64,000 nucleotides of DNA, taken from assembly GCF_900637055.1 (NCBI RefSeq), contig NZ_LR134338.1:970501-1034500 (forward strand), read 5' to 3'. The notes under the pieces were generated by a model. The model saw only the letters and a list, made by a program, of their open reading frames with translations, was not told the DNA's origin and did not search any database. The translations under genes were made by a program, and so were the position numbers. This stretch comes from Brevibacillus brevis. GTDB lineage: Bacteria > Bacillota > Bacilli > Brevibacillales > Brevibacillaceae. Shown one piece after another: positions 1-7,577 of this stretch (position 1 is its first letter; each line of letters begins with the position of its first letter).

Positions 1-840
1 CGAGGATGGCGAATGGCGCTGGGGTGGAATGAACATATCATCGATGTCAGCAAGCTGGAGCCCATTGGAGCTGCAAGCCTGGCACGGGATATCGTCTCTA
101 TGCAAATCCGGGTTAAGTCCAACGAGAACACTACGGCGTCGATCATATTTGATTCGATCATTCGTGATGAAACACAGCGCGGTAAGGTGATTTTCATGTT
201 TGACGATGGTTGGTTGACACAGTACACCGAAGCGTTCAAGTACATGGGGAAATTTAACCTTCCAGGTGTCATTGCCGTCATTCCGTCGCACGTAGGGTGG
301 TCTGGCTATTGCACACTGCAACAGCTAAAGGAAATGTACGTCTACGGATGGGACATGGCCAACCACACCATGAACCACGCGACTTTGAAAGACCTGAAAG
401 ATGCAGCAGCTATCGAGAAAGAAATTGGAGACGCCGAAGCCTGGTTGAATACAAATGGCTTTACGAGAGCGTCAAATATCTTGGCGTACCCATACGGGGC
501 GTATGACGCAAGGGTGCTGCAAGTTATGCAATCTCGCAGAGCGGGCCGCACTGTCCAAGAAGATACGGTGACAACGCCACCACCTGATAAACGGACGATC
601 AAGATTCGAAATGTCGATCATACAATTGCACCGTCCACATTAAAAGGGCACATTGATAATGCGGCAAAGGTAGGGGGCGTGTGTTTGTTCATGTTCCACA
701 AGATCGTTAGCGGTGAAGCCTCGTCAAGTATCGAGTACAACGTAAGCAACTTCCAAGAGGTTGTGGATTATGCCTATTCCCGGAGAGCTGACATCGATAC
801 CGTGACGTTCAGTGAATGGCTGGACAGCTGCGGCATGTAA
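1..840 (+). CDS. Phage tail-associated polysaccharide deacetylase, 5'-partial
   Basis: The frame is open to the left window edge, so the true start may lie outside; the first ATG is at 13. Counted from that ATG, the NodB-type deacetylase fold shows FDDG near residues 63-66, the zinc-binding HTMNH near 118-122 and AYPYG near 158-162. Family members remove acetyl groups from N-acetylated sugars in peptidoglycan or surface glycans. The N-terminal ~50 residues are not deacetylase-like and probably join the domain to a phage tail structure. Its place just before another tail-like protein and the lysis genes supports a role in cell-surface processing by a phage or tailocin. A hairpin terminator follows the stop. 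Confidence 0.75.
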   Translation, partial: RGWRMALGWNEHIIDVSKLEPIGAASLARDIVSMQIRVKSNENTTASIIFDSIIRDETQRGKVIFMFDDGWLTQYTEAFKYMGKFNLPGVIAVIPSHVGWSGYCTLQQLKEMYVYGWDMANHTMNHATLKDLKDAAAIEKEIGDAEAWLNTNGFTRASNILAYPYGAYDARVLQVMQSRRAGRTVQEDTVTTPPPDKRTIKIRNVDHTIAPSTLKGHIDNAAKVGGVCLFMFHKIVSGEASSSIEYNVSNFQEVVDYAYSRRADIDTVTFSEWLDSCGM

Positions 841-857
841 GCAATCACGTAACGATC

Positions 858-887
858 AAAGCGCCTTCTAGTTTGAGGGCGCTTTTT
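858..887 (+). terminator. Intrinsic terminator after the tail deacetylase
   Basis: AAAGCGCC and GGCGCTTT arms flank a short loop and are followed by a T run. It lies 18 nt past the stop of the deacetylase gene. Confidence 0.8.
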
Positions 888-942
888 CATAAGGAACTAC
901 ATCTGCACTCTATCTTGGAGCCAAAAAGCAAGAAAGGACACG

Positions 943-2130
943 GTGAACATGGGATGGATCAGTCAAGCACAGAGAAAGAAACCACTGCTTAAAAAGTTGT
1001 TGGTTTACTATGGGTATCCTATCTCGATCAACGGCGCATGGAATGTAGACACAGCGGTGTCCATCTACAAGGACTATGATCTAATCGTATTTGGAGAGTA
1101 TCAGAACCCAGCCCATGGAGCTTACGCAGACACGTTAAACATTATCGCAAAGCTCAAGCAAGCAAAGCCGGGAGTTGAAATTTTTGGCTATATCTCAATC
1201 GGTTTAGCGCCGGCTGCTGCTGACAACTTCACCATCGAAGAAATTAAGGAACGGGTTATGCAATGGAAAACGATGGGGTCTACTGGCATCTTTTTAGATA
1301 CCTTTGGCTACGATTATTACGTCACGCGAGAGCGACAAAACGAAGTCGTACAGTTTTGCCACTCCCAAGGGTTTAACGTTTTTGTAAACTCATACAAACC
1401 CGACTACGTATTTAAAAAAGAAAATATGTATCTGGACTGGATTGATTTTAATGGTAATCCAAAGAACATCGAACCAGTCGTCGGTCCACAAGACTACTAC
1501 ATGATCGAAAACGCATTCTACGTTTACTCAAGCAGTCAGCAGACAATGCGCGGTTCGTCCAGGAGCCGGTTGTTGGAGAATATGGAATGTTTCACAGTGA
1601 AGCGTGACGAATATGGTGGACTTACCTATTTTGAAAAATTCAGGACTCAATTCATTGCACTGGACGAGATCATTGACCGAGACCAGGAATATTTTAATAC
1701 CGGATATATTGGATCGGTCGTGCTTGGTTACCATGGATACGGAGCATCCATTCGCAGCTGGGGGGCATCTATTAGCGATTACCACCACTACCCCCTGCCT
1801 GACATCCCGTACGATGCTGGCGACCGTTTGGGCACTCCTACGGCGAGCAGAAACACACCATCAAGCTCCAGCAACACCAAGTACGAAAACACATTAGGTA
1901 ACATCAAACTCACCTTAGTTTGGGACCCTGATCCAACTGACGATAAAAACCTATCGAAAGGTACTAGGCATGTACTCATCAATGGAAATCTTGTTGGGTA
2001 TTCAAAGGGATCAACAGATCGAAGACCGAAAATCGCACATGTTGGCTTTATGTATTTTGATACAACGTTAGGGAAACCCGTTTGGTGGAATGGAACCGGA
2101 TGGGTTGACTCGACAAATACGACGGTTTGA
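943..2130 (+). CDS. Phage tail fibre/TIM-barrel glycoside hydrolase-like protein
   Basis: 395 residues. The start is GTG at 943, six bases after AAAGGA; an ATG two codons later is less well spaced. The first ~270 residues look like a TIM-barrel glycosidase: alternating hydrophobic strands (LIVFGEY, IFGYISIG, GIFLDTFGYDYY, FNVFVNSYKPDY) with acidic residues at strand ends, as in polygalactosaminidase-like families. The C-terminal ~90 residues end in a WWNGTGWVDS tail resembling phage tail-fibre surface modules. It probably binds or degrades a surface polysaccharide of the host. The exact family is inferred and no catalytic pair can be proven by eye. Confidence 0.6.
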   Translation: MNMGWISQAQRKKPLLKKLLVYYGYPISINGAWNVDTAVSIYKDYDLIVFGEYQNPAHGAYADTLNIIAKLKQAKPGVEIFGYISIGLAPAAADNFTIEEIKERVMQWKTMGSTGIFLDTFGYDYYVTRERQNEVVQFCHSQGFNVFVNSYKPDYVFKKENMYLDWIDFNGNPKNIEPVVGPQDYYMIENAFYVYSSSQQTMRGSSRSRLLENMECFTVKRDEYGGLTYFEKFRTQFIALDEIIDRDQEYFNTGYIGSVVLGYHGYGASIRSWGASISDYHHYPLPDIPYDAGDRLGTPTASRNTPSSSSNTKYENTLGNIKLTLVWDPDPTDDKNLSKGTRHVLINGNLVGYSKGSTDRRPKIAHVGFMYFDTTLGKPVWWNGTGWVDSTNTTV

Positions 2131-2192
2131 GGAGCTGCTGATGTGGCTCCTTTTACTTTTGCCCCGAAAGGGGGTGAGGAGGTCATGCGCTA

Positions 2193-2558
2193 GTGGCAGA
2201 CGAGATCAAGGATCTTCAAAAGGGAATTACAGAAATTCTAGTTGCAATCGGGAAAATCGAAACAGAAATTAAGCAACTCGGCATCATGGCAAACAAACTC
2301 GATTCAACTGAAAAGCTGGCCATCGAGGCTATGCAAAGTACAAAAGCAGCTCATAAACGACTCGATGAATTGAGCTCGGAAATCACTGATCTGACGAAGA
2401 AGGCCGAGGACATCAAGAAAGAAATCGAGCAACGAATCGATAACGATAAGCGACAAGGCCGAGATGATAAACGTTGGATTGTCGGAACAGTACTGGGAGC
2501 TGGAGCTCTGATTTGGAAACTCATTGAATCAATTGCGAAAGGTGGAGGAGCTGTATGA
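2193..2558 (+). CDS. xhlA: XhlA-like phage lysis accessory protein
   Basis: 121 residues with a GTG start at 2193 behind GGGTGAGGAGG. The first ~90 residues are a charged coiled coil (MADEIKDLQKGITEIL, then heptads rich in K, E and L); residues ~96-113 form one membrane segment (WIVGTVLGAGALIWKLI). This is the layout of the XhlA/haemolysin family encoded before holin genes in PBSX-type prophages. The stop overlaps the holin start (ATGA at 2555), so the two are translationally coupled. It probably supports holin-mediated host lysis. Confidence 0.75.
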   Translation: MADEIKDLQKGITEILVAIGKIETEIKQLGIMANKLDSTEKLAIEAMQSTKAAHKRLDELSSEITDLTKKAEDIKKEIEQRIDNDKRQGRDDKRWIVGTVLGAGALIWKLIESIAKGGGAV

Positions 2559-2845
2559 AAGAAACGGACCTGTTGGTATTGGCTAACCAGTACCTATTGG
2601 ACGAGGCACTGATTGTTGTAGTCGCGCTCTTGATTATCGGGGTGATTTTAAAGAATACCCCCTGGATTGTAGACTGGAGCATTCCTTGGCTTTTAACCGT
2701 GAGTGGCGTTGGACTAGCCTGGGGAGTGATGGGAACTATTAGCGTGCAAGCAACCATTCAGGGCATCCTGGCAGCTGGGATCGCGACGCTGGGGCACCAG
2801 CTGTGGAAACAGACCTTCGATAAAAGAAAGGAAGATGCAGAATGA
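2555..2845 (+). CDS. Phage holin
   Basis: 96 residues with three predicted membrane segments: VVVALLIIGVIL, IPWLLTVSGVGLAWGVMG and TIQGILAAGIATLGHQLW. A charged tail (DKRKEDAE) follows, as is normal for holins that open the membrane for the lysin. It overlaps the gene before it by 4 nt and the lysin after it by 4 nt, forming a compact lysis cassette. The holin subfamily cannot be fixed by eye. Confidence 0.75.
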   Translation: MKETDLLVLANQYLLDEALIVVVALLIIGVILKNTPWIVDWSIPWLLTVSGVGLAWGVMGTISVQATIQGILAAGIATLGHQLWKQTFDKRKEDAE

Positions 2846-3597
2846 CAATCAAAGGGATCGATTGTGCAGTACCTTTGACAGCAGAAAAAGCGAGAGCAAT
2901 GGCGGCGGCGGGCATGAAATTTGTCTGCCGCTATCTTGTTCCTGCCAGTATGGAGTGGAAACGATTGACGAGGGCAGAAGCCGAAGCGATCACAGCGGCA
3001 GGGATGCAGGTAGTATCCGTCTTCCAACGCGGAACTAATGACGCTGCTGGTGGCGCAGTCAACGGCACAAGGGATGGCAAAGCGGCCCTCCAGGAAGCCA
3101 AATTGATCGGTCAGCCTGTAGGTACGGCGATTTACTTTGCCGTGGATTTTGATGCACAGCCAAAGGACTATGCAGCGATTGAGGCATACCTGAGATCAGC
3201 TGCCAAGGAGTTGTCTGGCTATTCGGTAGGCGTGTATGGCTCATTTGCTGTTATTGAGGAGATGGCGAAGCGAGGAGCTTGCAAACACTTCTGGCAGACA
3301 TACGCCTGGAGTCGGGGGAAGCTCGCCAAAGCAGCCAACATCTATCAGTACAAAAATGGACAGGAGCTTGCAGGGCACACCGTGGACTACAATGACGCGC
3401 TTGGTGGCGAAGGTTGGTGGAATACTAATTCACCTGCTGTGGAAAAACCTGTGAGCAAGTTGGACAAAGAATCGGCAGAGGAAGTAATCGCGATTCTCGG
3501 CTCGGTCTGGATGGCGAGCGATAACGATCCAGGAGTGAGAGAAGCAGCTCATTACGCTGCGAACGCTTTGCGTGACGCGGTAGGTATCCCGAAATAA
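2842..3597 (+). CDS. DUF1906 glycoside hydrolase-like lysin
   Basis: 251 residues starting at the ATGA overlap with the holin. Residues 1-200 match the DUF1906/Rv2525c-like TIM-barrel pattern: GIDCAVPLTAEKARAMAAAG at the start, FVCRYL, then AIYFAVDFDAQ, VGVYGSF and HTVDYNDALG. This family is related to GH25 muramidases and is common as a phage or spore cell-wall lysin. The C-terminal ~50 residues form an alpha-helical tail (ESAEEVIAILGSVWMASDN) that may be a wall-binding repeat. No signal peptide is present, as expected for a holin-dependent lysin. No portal, capsid or replication genes follow, so this is the end of the phage module. Confidence 0.8.
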   Translation: MTIKGIDCAVPLTAEKARAMAAAGMKFVCRYLVPASMEWKRLTRAEAEAITAAGMQVVSVFQRGTNDAAGGAVNGTRDGKAALQEAKLIGQPVGTAIYFAVDFDAQPKDYAAIEAYLRSAAKELSGYSVGVYGSFAVIEEMAKRGACKHFWQTYAWSRGKLAKAANIYQYKNGQELAGHTVDYNDALGGEGWWNTNSPAVEKPVSKLDKESAEEVIAILGSVWMASDNDPGVREAAHYAANALRDAVGIPK

Positions 3598-3631
3598 TGA
3601 CCATGTAATAACCAAAGCCCTCCTTCGGATA

Positions 3632-3675
3632 GGGGTCCCACCAACAATTTAACGTTAATTTGCTGGCGGGACCCC
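3632..3675. terminator. Hairpin at the end of the lysis cassette
   Basis: GGGGTCCC and GGGACCCC form the base of a long imperfect stem (GGGGTCCCACCAACA against TGCTGGCGGGACCCC). The trailing T run is short, so it may be a terminator for both directions or another boundary element. Confidence 0.55.
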
Positions 3676-3697
3676 TTTGGGGTGTTATCCATCAATT

Positions 3698-3919
3698 CTA
3701 TTGTTTACTTTTTTTAAAGAAGACAACAAAAAGTAAAACAACATTTAAAATCAATAATCCCATGAGCAGGTAATTTGTTGTAGTTAGATTTGCATTAAGA
3801 GAAGCTATTTCTCCTTTAACTTCAAGTAAAGAACTACTTGTTTTGTTGCCTGCCTCTCGAATACTTGCCGAAAAATCATTGAAATATTGGTGTAGTTCTG
3901 TAAAATCAAGCTTTTGCAT
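3698..3919 (-). CDS. Small tail-anchored membrane protein, unknown
   Basis: 73 residues. A polar N-terminal half (MQKLDFTELHQYFNDFSASI, then a coiled-coil-like stretch with SLLEVKGEIASLNANL) is followed by one membrane segment near residues 52-69 (LLMGLLILNVVLLFVVFF) and a KKSKQ tail. An AAGGATGATG ribosome site precedes the ATG. I do not recognise a family. It is transcribed away from the secreted-protein gene at 4041, so the two may share a control region. Low GC sets it apart from the core genes. Confidence 0.6.
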   Translation of the reverse strand: MQKLDFTELHQYFNDFSASIREAGNKTSSSLLEVKGEIASLNANLTTTNYLLMGLLILNVVLLFVVFFKKSKQ

Positions 3920-3972
3920 AATGGAATCATCATCCTTTTTTTACTTTTAAAGTAAATTTTAAATACTGCGTA

Positions 3973-4000
3973 TTGACGTAATCTACTTCCATATTATACC
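3973..4000 (+). promoter_or_regulatory. Predicted SigA promoter for the secreted protein at 4041
   Basis: A TTGACG -35 (3973-3978) is followed 16 nt later by TATACC (3995-4000). The segment is very AT-rich and lies 41 nt before the ATG. Confidence 0.5.
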
Positions 4001-4040
4001 ATTAAAATAAAAAATGTAAAAGAATGGGAGTGTATTACTT

Positions 4041-4733
4041 ATGAAACGTTTTAATTTTAAGTCGCTTTTCGCAAGTTTGCTTTGCGGAGCGTTAGTTTTA
4101 TCTGCTTCTGGACTATCTAGTACTGCTCATGCAGCAAAAAGTGTACAAGAAGTACAATTGAAGTTAACTTCTGTTGAGATTCAACTGAAGCCTAATCTCG
4201 AAATGGTTCGTACTGAAACCGGAGATACCGCAACAGTTAAATTAATTGACAGAAAAACTGGTGAAACAACGGAGACATATTCGGAGACAATCGAATCTGT
4301 TAAATCTGTGCAAGGGAAAGGTATTAATGCTGCCAGTGGAAATTACACTACAGTGACTGTAAAAAATAATAAAAAAGATGGCCCAGTAACTACAGAACTG
4401 GCCGCGAAGTTGAAAATCTACAGTAATAGTTCTTTTAGACAAATTAATTCTATTGAAAGTAAAACTATGAAAATCACTAATTCCAACTCTGCTACGTTAG
4501 AAGATAAAGATATAGTGGCAATTTCAACTTCTGATAAATTTCCAACTCAAGAAGTTGAAATCAGCGGAAGTGCAACAATTACGTATAAGAGCACTAGTTC
4601 CGCAAGTGCATCGGGGGCTTTCAGCGTATCAGCACTAACTGCAGCAGGTTTTGAGGTTTCATACACGGGTAGTTCAGAGTGGGAATATTACGCACGCAAA
4701 CCCATTGATATAGGTCTCCGTTACAAAGTATAA
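4041..4733 (+). CDS. Secreted protein of unknown function
   Basis: 230 residues with GGGAG upstream of ATG. A clear signal peptide has a KRFNFK n-region, the hydrophobic core LLCGALVLSAS and the cleavage site AHA-A near residue 31. The mature part is rich in T, S, V and K, with predicted beta strands and no cysteines. A small, serine-rich segment (SASASGAF) near residue 195 is followed by an amphipathic stretch. I recognise no family. A strong terminator follows directly, so it is probably a single-gene unit. Codon use is AT-rich like the rest of the island. Confidence 0.7.
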   Translation: MKRFNFKSLFASLLCGALVLSASGLSSTAHAAKSVQEVQLKLTSVEIQLKPNLEMVRTETGDTATVKLIDRKTGETTETYSETIESVKSVQGKGINAASGNYTTVTVKNNKKDGPVTTELAAKLKIYSNSSFRQINSIESKTMKITNSNSATLEDKDIVAISTSDKFPTQEVEISGSATITYKSTSSASASGAFSVSALTAAGFEVSYTGSSEWEYYARKPIDIGLRYKV

Positions 4734-4744
4734 AAACAAATACA

Positions 4745-4774
4745 AAAAAGCTCCTCAGATTCGAGGAGCTTTTT
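4745..4774 (+). terminator. Intrinsic terminator
   Basis: AAAGCTCCTC and GAGGAGCTTT arms around a small loop, with A and T runs on the two sides. It ends the secreted-protein gene at 4041. Confidence 0.9.
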
Positions 4775-4854
4775 GCATTCAAAGAGGTAGGGGTATTGTA
4801 AATGGTTGGCACTACGCCGGACAGCAATCTAGGGAGGGTTGTTTTTATTACTCA

Positions 4855-5100
4855 CTAGTTTATCAACTTCGCAATAATACTTTTAAATTCCGCGATATCT
4901 AAATGAACCTTGTCGAAAGTCTCTATATGATCGTCCTTTACATAGTGGCTCTGGCACATGATAAGTTTGTCATAGCTTATGATGGCAACAGTCCTCCGGT
5001 AAGTGTTTTCACGTTCATCAACCTGATCGAAAATTTTTCGGAGGTAGCGATTCTCTTTTTCTAAGTCCCTTGTCATTTCCTCCAATTTTTTAAACATCAT
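4855..5100 (-). CDS. Small coiled-coil hypothetical protein
   Basis: 81 residues starting at ATG after AGGGAGATAGA. The N-terminal third is a predicted coiled coil (MFKKLEEMTRDLEKENRYLR), followed by a compact alpha/beta part (TVAIISYDKLIMCQSHYV). There is no signal peptide and no family I recognise. It sits alone between a terminator and another minus-strand small gene in the AT-rich island. Confidence 0.5.
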   Translation of the reverse strand: MMFKKLEEMTRDLEKENRYLRKIFDQVDERENTYRRTVAIISYDKLIMCQSHYVKDDHIETFDKVHLDIAEFKSIIAKLIN

Positions 5101-5182
5101 TCTATCTCCCTTAATTTACTAATTGTGTATATTGTAACCTACTTATACGCAGAGCAACAAATGGTTTGGTAATTTTCAGAAA

Positions 5183-5458
5183 TTAATACCTGTCCAAGTA
5201 ATCAGAGGTGTAAATGAAATGTTTACCTTGTGCGATCATATATCGTTTCAGTTTCTCCCGAAACAACTGGTCTGCGAGTGCCAGCTCAACCACAAACGCC
5301 TGGGCACTCCCCAACGACCGATTCCGTTTCGCCCGACCATTGAATATGGGATTCCGGAAGTCCAGGTTGTCAGCAATCTGAATCAGGTTTCCATACATCA
5401 CTCGTGAATGAGTCGATGACACTCGCGGCAGCTCCACATGCGTTTCCCCGATATCCAC
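5183..5458 (-). CDS. Hypothetical protein, phage/island type
   Basis: 91 residues with a GTG start at 5458 and a good GGAGGG seven bases before it. It is charged and has no membrane segment; the only notable stretch is RAKRNRSLGSAQAFVVELAL. No family is recognised. It lies downstream of the ParR-like pair at 5576-6134 on the same strand and may belong to that unit, though a ~120 nt gap separates them. Confidence 0.5.
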   Translation of the reverse strand: MDIGETHVELPRVSSTHSRVMYGNLIQIADNLDFRNPIFNGRAKRNRSLGSAQAFVVELALADQLFREKLKRYMIAQGKHFIYTSDYLDRY

Positions 5459-5575
5459 GCATTTCCCTCCAGTTCTTAATTCAAAATCGCCCGAAAATTA
5501 AACATCATTCAGCACACTGCACACTGAGAGCCCCCCATGCAAGCAACGGAGGATATGTAGCGTTGCATAACGCCA

Positions 5576-5932
5576 TTACCGATGGATGACGTCGCCGCGC
5601 TTGATCGATCCATCAAGAGCTGCTCTGACAAGTTTCTGATCGTCTAAGCTTACCACCCGCCCTGTGCCTATCTCTTCGGCCTGCAAACGTCCACGGCTGA
5701 CTGAAACGACTCGATAGGCGTCACCTGCTGGCAATGGTCCAGAGGGAACGTAGAGGGCTTGAGCAATCGAGAGGAGTACGCCAAAACTTAATACGGCCAG
5801 CAGCCCCCAGGACGTTTTCCTGACCGATCTCTCGACGTCTGCATGATCATCCGCGTCATCTTCCCAGTCTTCTTCCTCCAGGTACTCAGGCCGTCTCCGA
5901 TCCTCACGGTAATATCTACGCTTTCGAGACAT
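5576..5932 (-). CDS. Membrane protein with basic/acidic N-terminus and SAF-like C-terminal part
   Basis: 118 residues. I choose the ATG at 5932 (MSRKRRYYRED) because GAAGGGTGG lies about 9 nt before it; an upstream in-frame start would overlap the neighbouring gene for 86 nt. Residues 1-35 are highly charged with an acidic run (EEEDWEDDADDHADVE). One membrane segment follows (WGLLAVLSFGVLLSIAQALYV), then an extracellular ~50-residue domain beginning PSGPLPAGDAYRVV. Its ATG overlaps the end of the ParR-like gene, so the two are co-translated. Function unknown. Confidence 0.6.
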   Translation of the reverse strand: MSRKRRYYREDRRRPEYLEEEDWEDDADDHADVERSVRKTSWGLLAVLSFGVLLSIAQALYVPSGPLPAGDAYRVVSVSRGRLQAEEIGTGRVVSLDDQKLVRAALDGSIKRGDVIHR

Positions 5933-6134
5933 TAGAACCGACCACCCTTCGCACTGGAACAGGAATGCCCATCTTTTTCGTGGAGGTGTCGCGCTCTGCA
6001 ATTCGAGCTAAAGCCAAAGGCTTCAAATGTTCTTTGGCCCAGCCGCTGAAATTCATCTTTTTTGTGAGCTCCCACATTTCTTTTTCGAGCGGATCGTTAA
6101 GGTTAAAGCAGACTGGCTTTCGTTCGGTTGCCAT
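5916..6134 (-). CDS. ParR-like ribbon-helix-helix protein, orphan
   Basis: 72 residues. The stretch KPVCFNLNDPLEKEMWELTK followed by a second helix reads like the beta strand and two helices of a ribbon-helix-helix DNA-binding domain, as in small ParR-type proteins paired with actin-like ParM ATPases in phages and plasmids. No parM-like gene is seen beside it. The GGGAGGGATTAGGC before the ATG is a strong ribosome site. It is divergent from the HTH gene at 6284 across a ~150 nt control region with TTGTGC repeats, so it may instead be a small regulator. Confidence 0.5.
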   Translation of the reverse strand: MATERKPVCFNLNDPLEKEMWELTKKMNFSGWAKEHLKPLALARIAERDTSTKKMGIPVPVRRVVGSNVSKA

Positions 6135-6148
6135 GCCTAATCCCTCCC

Positions 6149-6209
6149 GTTGTGTTATGCAGCGTTGTGTGCTGCTGTGCTACTAAGTGATGCACAACAG
6201 TTTGTCCAA
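6149..6209. promoter_or_regulatory. Divergent control region with repeated TTGTG(C) motifs
   Basis: Between the ParR-like and HTH genes there are GTTGTG direct repeats (around 6150 and 6164) and an inverted TTGTGCATCAC copy (6188-6198 on the minus strand). On the minus strand, TTGGAC (6204-6209) and TTAGTA (6181-6186) are 17 nt apart, a weak SigA-like promoter overlapping the repeats. Operator function is inferred only. Confidence 0.35.
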
Positions 6210-6283
6210 TATTCCGATTTGCACCGGAAAAAAAAAGACTAAATTTGTTCGATCTTGTCCAAGATGTGGATGAGGTGATCAGA

Positions 6284-6508
6284 ATGTTTGGATTAGGGAA
6301 ACCAGAAACAAGAGTGAAACAGTTTTTGAAACGGCACGGGAAGAATCAGCAATGGCTATGTGCTGCTGCACCAATCAATAAAGATACAGGAACTAAACTT
6401 TGTAGAGACGAGGACTATTATCCTCCTCCCTCAGTCGGAAGGAAGGTATTGAGGGCACTTCGGCTGCTTGATCCGAATGTAAAAGAGAATGACTTCTGGA
6501 CAATGTAA
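6284..6508 (+). CDS. Phage-type helix-turn-helix regulator
   Basis: 74 residues. The ATG at 6284 is preferred because GAGGTGATC lies six bases before it; the TTG at 6245 has no ribosome site. The pattern MFGLGKPETRVKQFLKRHGK, then QQWL, a recognition-helix region ending KLCRDEDYYPPP, and ALRLLDPNVKENDFW at the end resembles small Cro/CI-like regulators from Bacillus phages. The usual Asn-Thr-Ile recognition residues are replaced, so binding may be altered. It is divergent from the ParR-like gene and probably regulates the region between. Confidence 0.6.
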   Translation: MFGLGKPETRVKQFLKRHGKNQQWLCAAAPINKDTGTKLCRDEDYYPPPSVGRKVLRALRLLDPNVKENDFWTM

Positions 6509-6559
6509 AAAGCCCCGACACATAAATGCCGGAGCTAATAGAAGGTATTGGCGACGTAT

Positions 6560-6880
6560 CTATCGAATCACCATGAAGCGCAACAGAAGCCAGGCATTTT
6601 TACGTCCGTGTATGTGCCCATAGCTTGCCCATTTTTTGCCCACATTCTTACTACGAGATATTAACGGTAATTGATGCTTAGGAAGAGAAAAGCTTGATTT
6701 ATCAAGGGTTTTTAATGTGCATTTACGGGCATTTGACGTAAAAACAATCAAGTTCGAAATGGAGGGAAGTATCGGTTAATCCTTGCGCCACAAGGGTTTT
6801 CGGTCTTCCAAATAGGGCTTGCCCAGATTTTTCTCAAAGGTATTTGGAGTAGAGGGATAAAGCGTCGTCCTCAAACTTCC
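6560..6880. other. Non-coding, attachment-site-like stretch
   Basis: No convincing gene lies here. Three GCCCA copies within 6617-6645 and the minus-strand reading GKKWASYG resemble the ragged C-terminal ends of tyrosine integrases. A CAAGGGTTTT motif recurs near 6704 and 6789. This may be old attachment-site DNA but cannot be proven. Confidence 0.25.
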
Positions 6881-6975
6881 TATGTAACGTGTAAATACGT
6901 GTCTGCTGCGACTTTGACACTCGTGTGTCCTTGTCGCTCAGACACGTATTTTATTTTTGCGCCCGTTTTTAACTG
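6880..6975 (-). pseudogene. C-terminal fragment of a tyrosine integrase
   Basis: Read on the minus strand, about 30 codons give LKTGAKIKYVSERQGHTS then KVAADTYLHVT and a stop. This matches the end of phage tyrosine recombinases, where SERLGHSS carries the catalytic His and DTYSHV the nucleophilic Tyr. Residues upstream in the same frame no longer resemble an integrase: the RHTH box is degraded to YQHS. It is therefore the remnant of a lost integrase in the accessory island. Confidence 0.6.
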
Positions 6976-7090
6976 CTTCGAATGCTGATATTTTGCGTTC
7001 TTTTGAGGGAATTGAGAATTAGGGTAAGCTGTTCTTTCGTGAAGTGCTGTACATGGTTTTCTATCCTTATTTCTTTCGGATAGGATGGGG

Positions 7091-7132
7091 CAAAAAAAGA
7101 ACCCACCCTGTAGCAATTTCACTAAGGGTGGG
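7091..7132 (-). terminator. Intrinsic terminator of the zinc-ribbon microprotein
   Basis: AGGGTGGG (7125-7132) and CCCACCCT (7102-7109) form a perfect 8-bp stem. On the minus strand it runs into TTCTTTTTTT. It lies 20 nt past the stop of the gene at 7153-7299. Confidence 0.85.
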
Positions 7133-7152
7133 AGTGTGGTTCGTTACCCTAC

Positions 7153-7299
7153 CTATGGCTCACTCTTTAGGGATTCAATCCAATCAGCATGACAGGTATC
7201 GCACAATAGTTCATCGCGATCCTGCTTACCTTGGAAAAACGTGATTTGGCGGACGCTGTCGGTTTCACGTTCACAGTAATAACAGCGATATTTCCCCAA
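7153..7299 (-). CDS. 48-residue zinc-ribbon protein
   Basis: A short gene with a TTG start at 7299, seven bases after AGGAGG, and its own strong terminator. The protein begins MGKYRCYYCERETD and has a second pair in LLCDTCHADW, giving CxxC-x23-CxxC, the layout of a small zinc ribbon. The rest is polar (QITFFQGKQDRDE between the knuckles). Phages and mobile islands often encode such proteins, but I recognise no specific family. Ribosome site, terminator and ordered Cys pairs together make it a real gene in spite of its size. Confidence 0.7.
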   Translation of the reverse strand: MGKYRCYYCERETDSVRQITFFQGKQDRDELLCDTCHADWIESLKSEP

Positions 7300-7577
7300 T
7301 TCGTTCCCTCCTTGAAGAGTTTTCAAGAGTAACGATAAATATCTTCCCCAACAAAGTTGTTATCTAACACACTAGGTAATTTTTAAGTTATCAAAAGCTC
7401 AATTGCGTCTGATTTTACTTTTTGCTCAGGGAGAGAAGGCATTTAAGGCTTGGCTTAACACAACGGTAATTCAATTTTAATTGCACCTAGAACATACATC
7501 TGATTGAAAGATCATTTTTATCACCATTAAATATCGTACAACAAATGGTATAGTGCTGCACACAACACACGAATGTG

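Noticed and set aside
7044..7244. 66-codon plus-strand frame
   Set aside because: Runs through the minus-strand terminator and the zinc-ribbon gene; no ribosome site.
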